From Actinomycetes bacterium (GTDB lineage Bacteria; Actinomycetota; Acidimicrobiia; Acidimicrobiales; Palsa-688), in the NCBI GenBank assembly GCA_021816565.1, contig JAKAXN010000267.1, positions 1 through 6,462 of the forward strand: DNA of 6,462 nucleotides, given 5' to 3'. Position 1 is the first letter of the stretch; every line of letters begins with the position of its first letter. The translations under genes and the position numbers were made by a program. This document shows, in pieces, positions 4,244 through 6,462 of the stretch. Below the pieces are notes generated by a model. It did no database searches. It was not told the origin of the DNA and worked only from the letters and a program-made list of their open reading frames with translations.

Positions 4244-5173
4244 GTGACCGACCCCGGCAACCATCCCGGCCCCGGCGGGGCCAGCTACCCCGGCGCGGAC
4301 TACATCTGCCGCTACTGCCGCCAACCGGGCGATCCCGGCGCCATGAGCTGCCCCCACTGCGGGGCCCCCGTCGACGTGGCCCGGGCCGTCAGCCGGTCCG
4401 GCTGGCAGGAGCAGCCACCGATCCGGGACATGGCCCGGATCCAGTTCGGCGCCTCCACCTGCCAGATCGAGGGCAGCTACGTCCCGACCGCCGACTTCAA
4501 CCTGCGGGGCCCGGAGTGGATCTACTTCTCCCACCACAGCGTGCTGTGGGCCGAGCCGGGCGTCCACATGGAGGCCATGCCCATGGCCGGCGGCTGGAAC
4601 CGGGTGCGCTCCGGCCTGCCGCTGGTGATGCTGCAGGCGAGCGGCCCGGGCCACCTGGCCCTCTCCGAGGACGCCCCCGGCGAGATCGTGGCGCTGCCCC
4701 TCCAGCCCGGCCAGTCGGTGGTCGTGCGCGAGCACCGGTTCCTGGCGGCCACCTCCAACGTGGCCTACACCTGGCAGCAGTCCGGCATCTGGTTCGTGAC
4801 CGGTTCGGGCGACGAGTCCGAGACCCACTTCCCGCTCGGCTACAACGTCGACGTCTTCTCCGCCTCCGCCACCCCCGGCCTGCTGCTCCTGCACTCGCCG
4901 GGGAACACCTTCATCCGGGACCTGGCCCAGGGCGAGACCATATGCATCCAGCCCACCGCCCTGCTCTACCGCGACCCCACGGTCGGGATGGCGCTGCACC
5001 TCGAATACCCCAACGCCGGGAACATGGCGTGGGGCTTCGGCCGCTTCAGCTACCGGCAGGTCTGGCTGCGGCTGTGGGGCCCCGGCCGGGTGGCGGTGCA
5101 GTCGGTGTTCGAACGCCCCGAGACCAGCGAGGCCATCACCAACAGCTCGCCGGCGACCGTGGCCCGCTGGTAG
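4244..5173 (+). CDS. Zinc-ribbon AIM24-domain protein 2
   Basis: This 309-residue paralog of the preceding gene has a Gly/Pro-rich N-terminal extension of about 20 residues, then the same ribbon spacing, C22-x2-C25-x10-C36-x2-C39. The AIM24 domain spans about 63-290: FGASTCQIEG (68-77), ASGPGHLALSEDAPGEIVAL (132-151), VVREHRFLAAT (160-170) and GPGRVAVQSVFE (279-290). It is clearly homologous but well diverged, with a longer segment around 180-205 and 250-272 rich in aromatic residues, and a Ser/Thr-rich tail, so the duplication is old. It starts at GTG 4244, 16 bp after the first gene's TAG, with only a weak GGGA/GGGG ribosome site, which suggests translational coupling. No signal peptide or transmembrane segment is visible. 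Function unknown; a two-subunit assembly with its neighbour is a reasonable inference. No clear terminator follows before the leuA leader promoter. Confidence 0.85.
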   Translation: MTDPGNHPGPGGASYPGADYICRYCRQPGDPGAMSCPHCGAPVDVARAVSRSGWQEQPPIRDMARIQFGASTCQIEGSYVPTADFNLRGPEWIYFSHHSVLWAEPGVHMEAMPMAGGWNRVRSGLPLVMLQASGPGHLALSEDAPGEIVALPLQPGQSVVVREHRFLAATSNVAYTWQQSGIWFVTGSGDESETHFPLGYNVDVFSASATPGLLLLHSPGNTFIRDLAQGETICIQPTALLYRDPTVGMALHLEYPNAGNMAWGFGRFSYRQVWLRLWGPGRVAVQSVFERPETSEAITNSSPATVARW

Positions 5174-5211
5174 GACCCGCCCCGCCCGTCGCCACCTCCG
5201 CACCACCGTGG

Positions 5212-5217
5212 TAGCAT
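5212..5217 (+). promoter_or_regulatory. -10 box of the leuA leader transcript
   Basis: TAGCAT is a fair -10 box, eight bases before the leader-peptide ATG at 5226, so transcription should start at or just before that ATG. The matching -35 region (about 5188-5194, TCGCCA or GTCGCC) is weak. No Shine-Dalgarno site precedes the leader peptide, which fits leaderless translation. Confidence 0.5.
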
Positions 5218-5225
5218 GGGGCCAG

Positions 5226-5266
5226 ATGTACGGCTTCCAGACCACCGGACTGCTTCTTCTGCCGTA

Positions 5267-5267
<1 letters not shown>
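5226..5267 (+). CDS. leuL: leuA leader peptide (13 aa, four consecutive leucines)
   Basis: ATG 5226 to TAG 5265-5267 encodes MYGFQTTGLLLLP. Codons 9-12 are leucine in an unbroken run, CTG CTT CTT CTG, one codon before the final Pro and stop. CTT is uncommon in the neighbouring GC-rich genes, which would increase sensitivity to leucyl-tRNA shortage. The frame sits between a -10 box and two hairpins, the second an intrinsic terminator, immediately upstream of leuA. A ribosome slowing at the Leu codons would report leucine supply to RNA polymerase; the peptide itself needs no function. Leucine-rich leader peptides before leuA are known or predicted in other Actinobacteria. The symbol is by analogy with enteric leuL, not homology. 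Confidence 0.85.

Positions 5268-6462
<1,195 letters not shown>

Overview
The window is a very GC-rich actinobacterial chromosome segment. Two small WhiB-like (Wbl) iron-sulfur proteins, a family confined to Actinobacteria and their phages, a CeoB/CeoC-style pair of TrkA potassium-channel subunits, and a leuA closely resembling the mycobacterial enzyme all point that way. GTG starts and leaderless-looking promoters fit. The gene set would suit the class Acidimicrobiia, but that placement is inference. I see no mobile element, CRISPR array, tRNA or rRNA.

Layout. Positions 2-238 hold the end of one TrkA/RCK protein, overlapping by ATGA with a complete second TrkA protein (235-894). A 173-bp gap with an AT-rich palindrome and a weak promoter precedes a WhiB (WhiB2/WhmD-type) regulator (1068-1358). 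This gene converges on a glutamate formimidoyltransferase on the minus strand (1355-2281); the two stop codons share one CTAG. A 14-bp perfect hairpin that could terminate whiB lies inside the formimidoyltransferase coding sequence. Divergent from that gene is a tatA-type twin-arginine translocase subunit (2323-2676) with a leaderless-type promoter and a terminator hairpin downstream. A 414-bp non-coding stretch carries a good promoter (2851-2879) and a long, partly structured leader for a second, WhiB1-sized Wbl protein (3091-3345). Two tandem paralogs follow, each a four-cysteine zinc ribbon joined to an AIM24 domain (3433-4227 and 4244-5173).

The last region is the most informative. Upstream of the partial leuA (5358 to window end) lies a compact leader: a TAGCAT -10 box, a 13-codon leader peptide MYGFQTTGLLLLP with four consecutive leucine codons, a perfect 10-bp hairpin beginning in the stop codon, then a 10-bp intrinsic terminator with six T residues. 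This has the architecture of leucine-responsive transcription attenuation.

Apart from the TrkA pair and the AIM24 pair, the genes look like separate transcription units: potassium uptake control, developmental or redox regulation, folate one-carbon metabolism, protein export and leucine biosynthesis. The AIM24/zinc-ribbon pair is the only part of unknown function.
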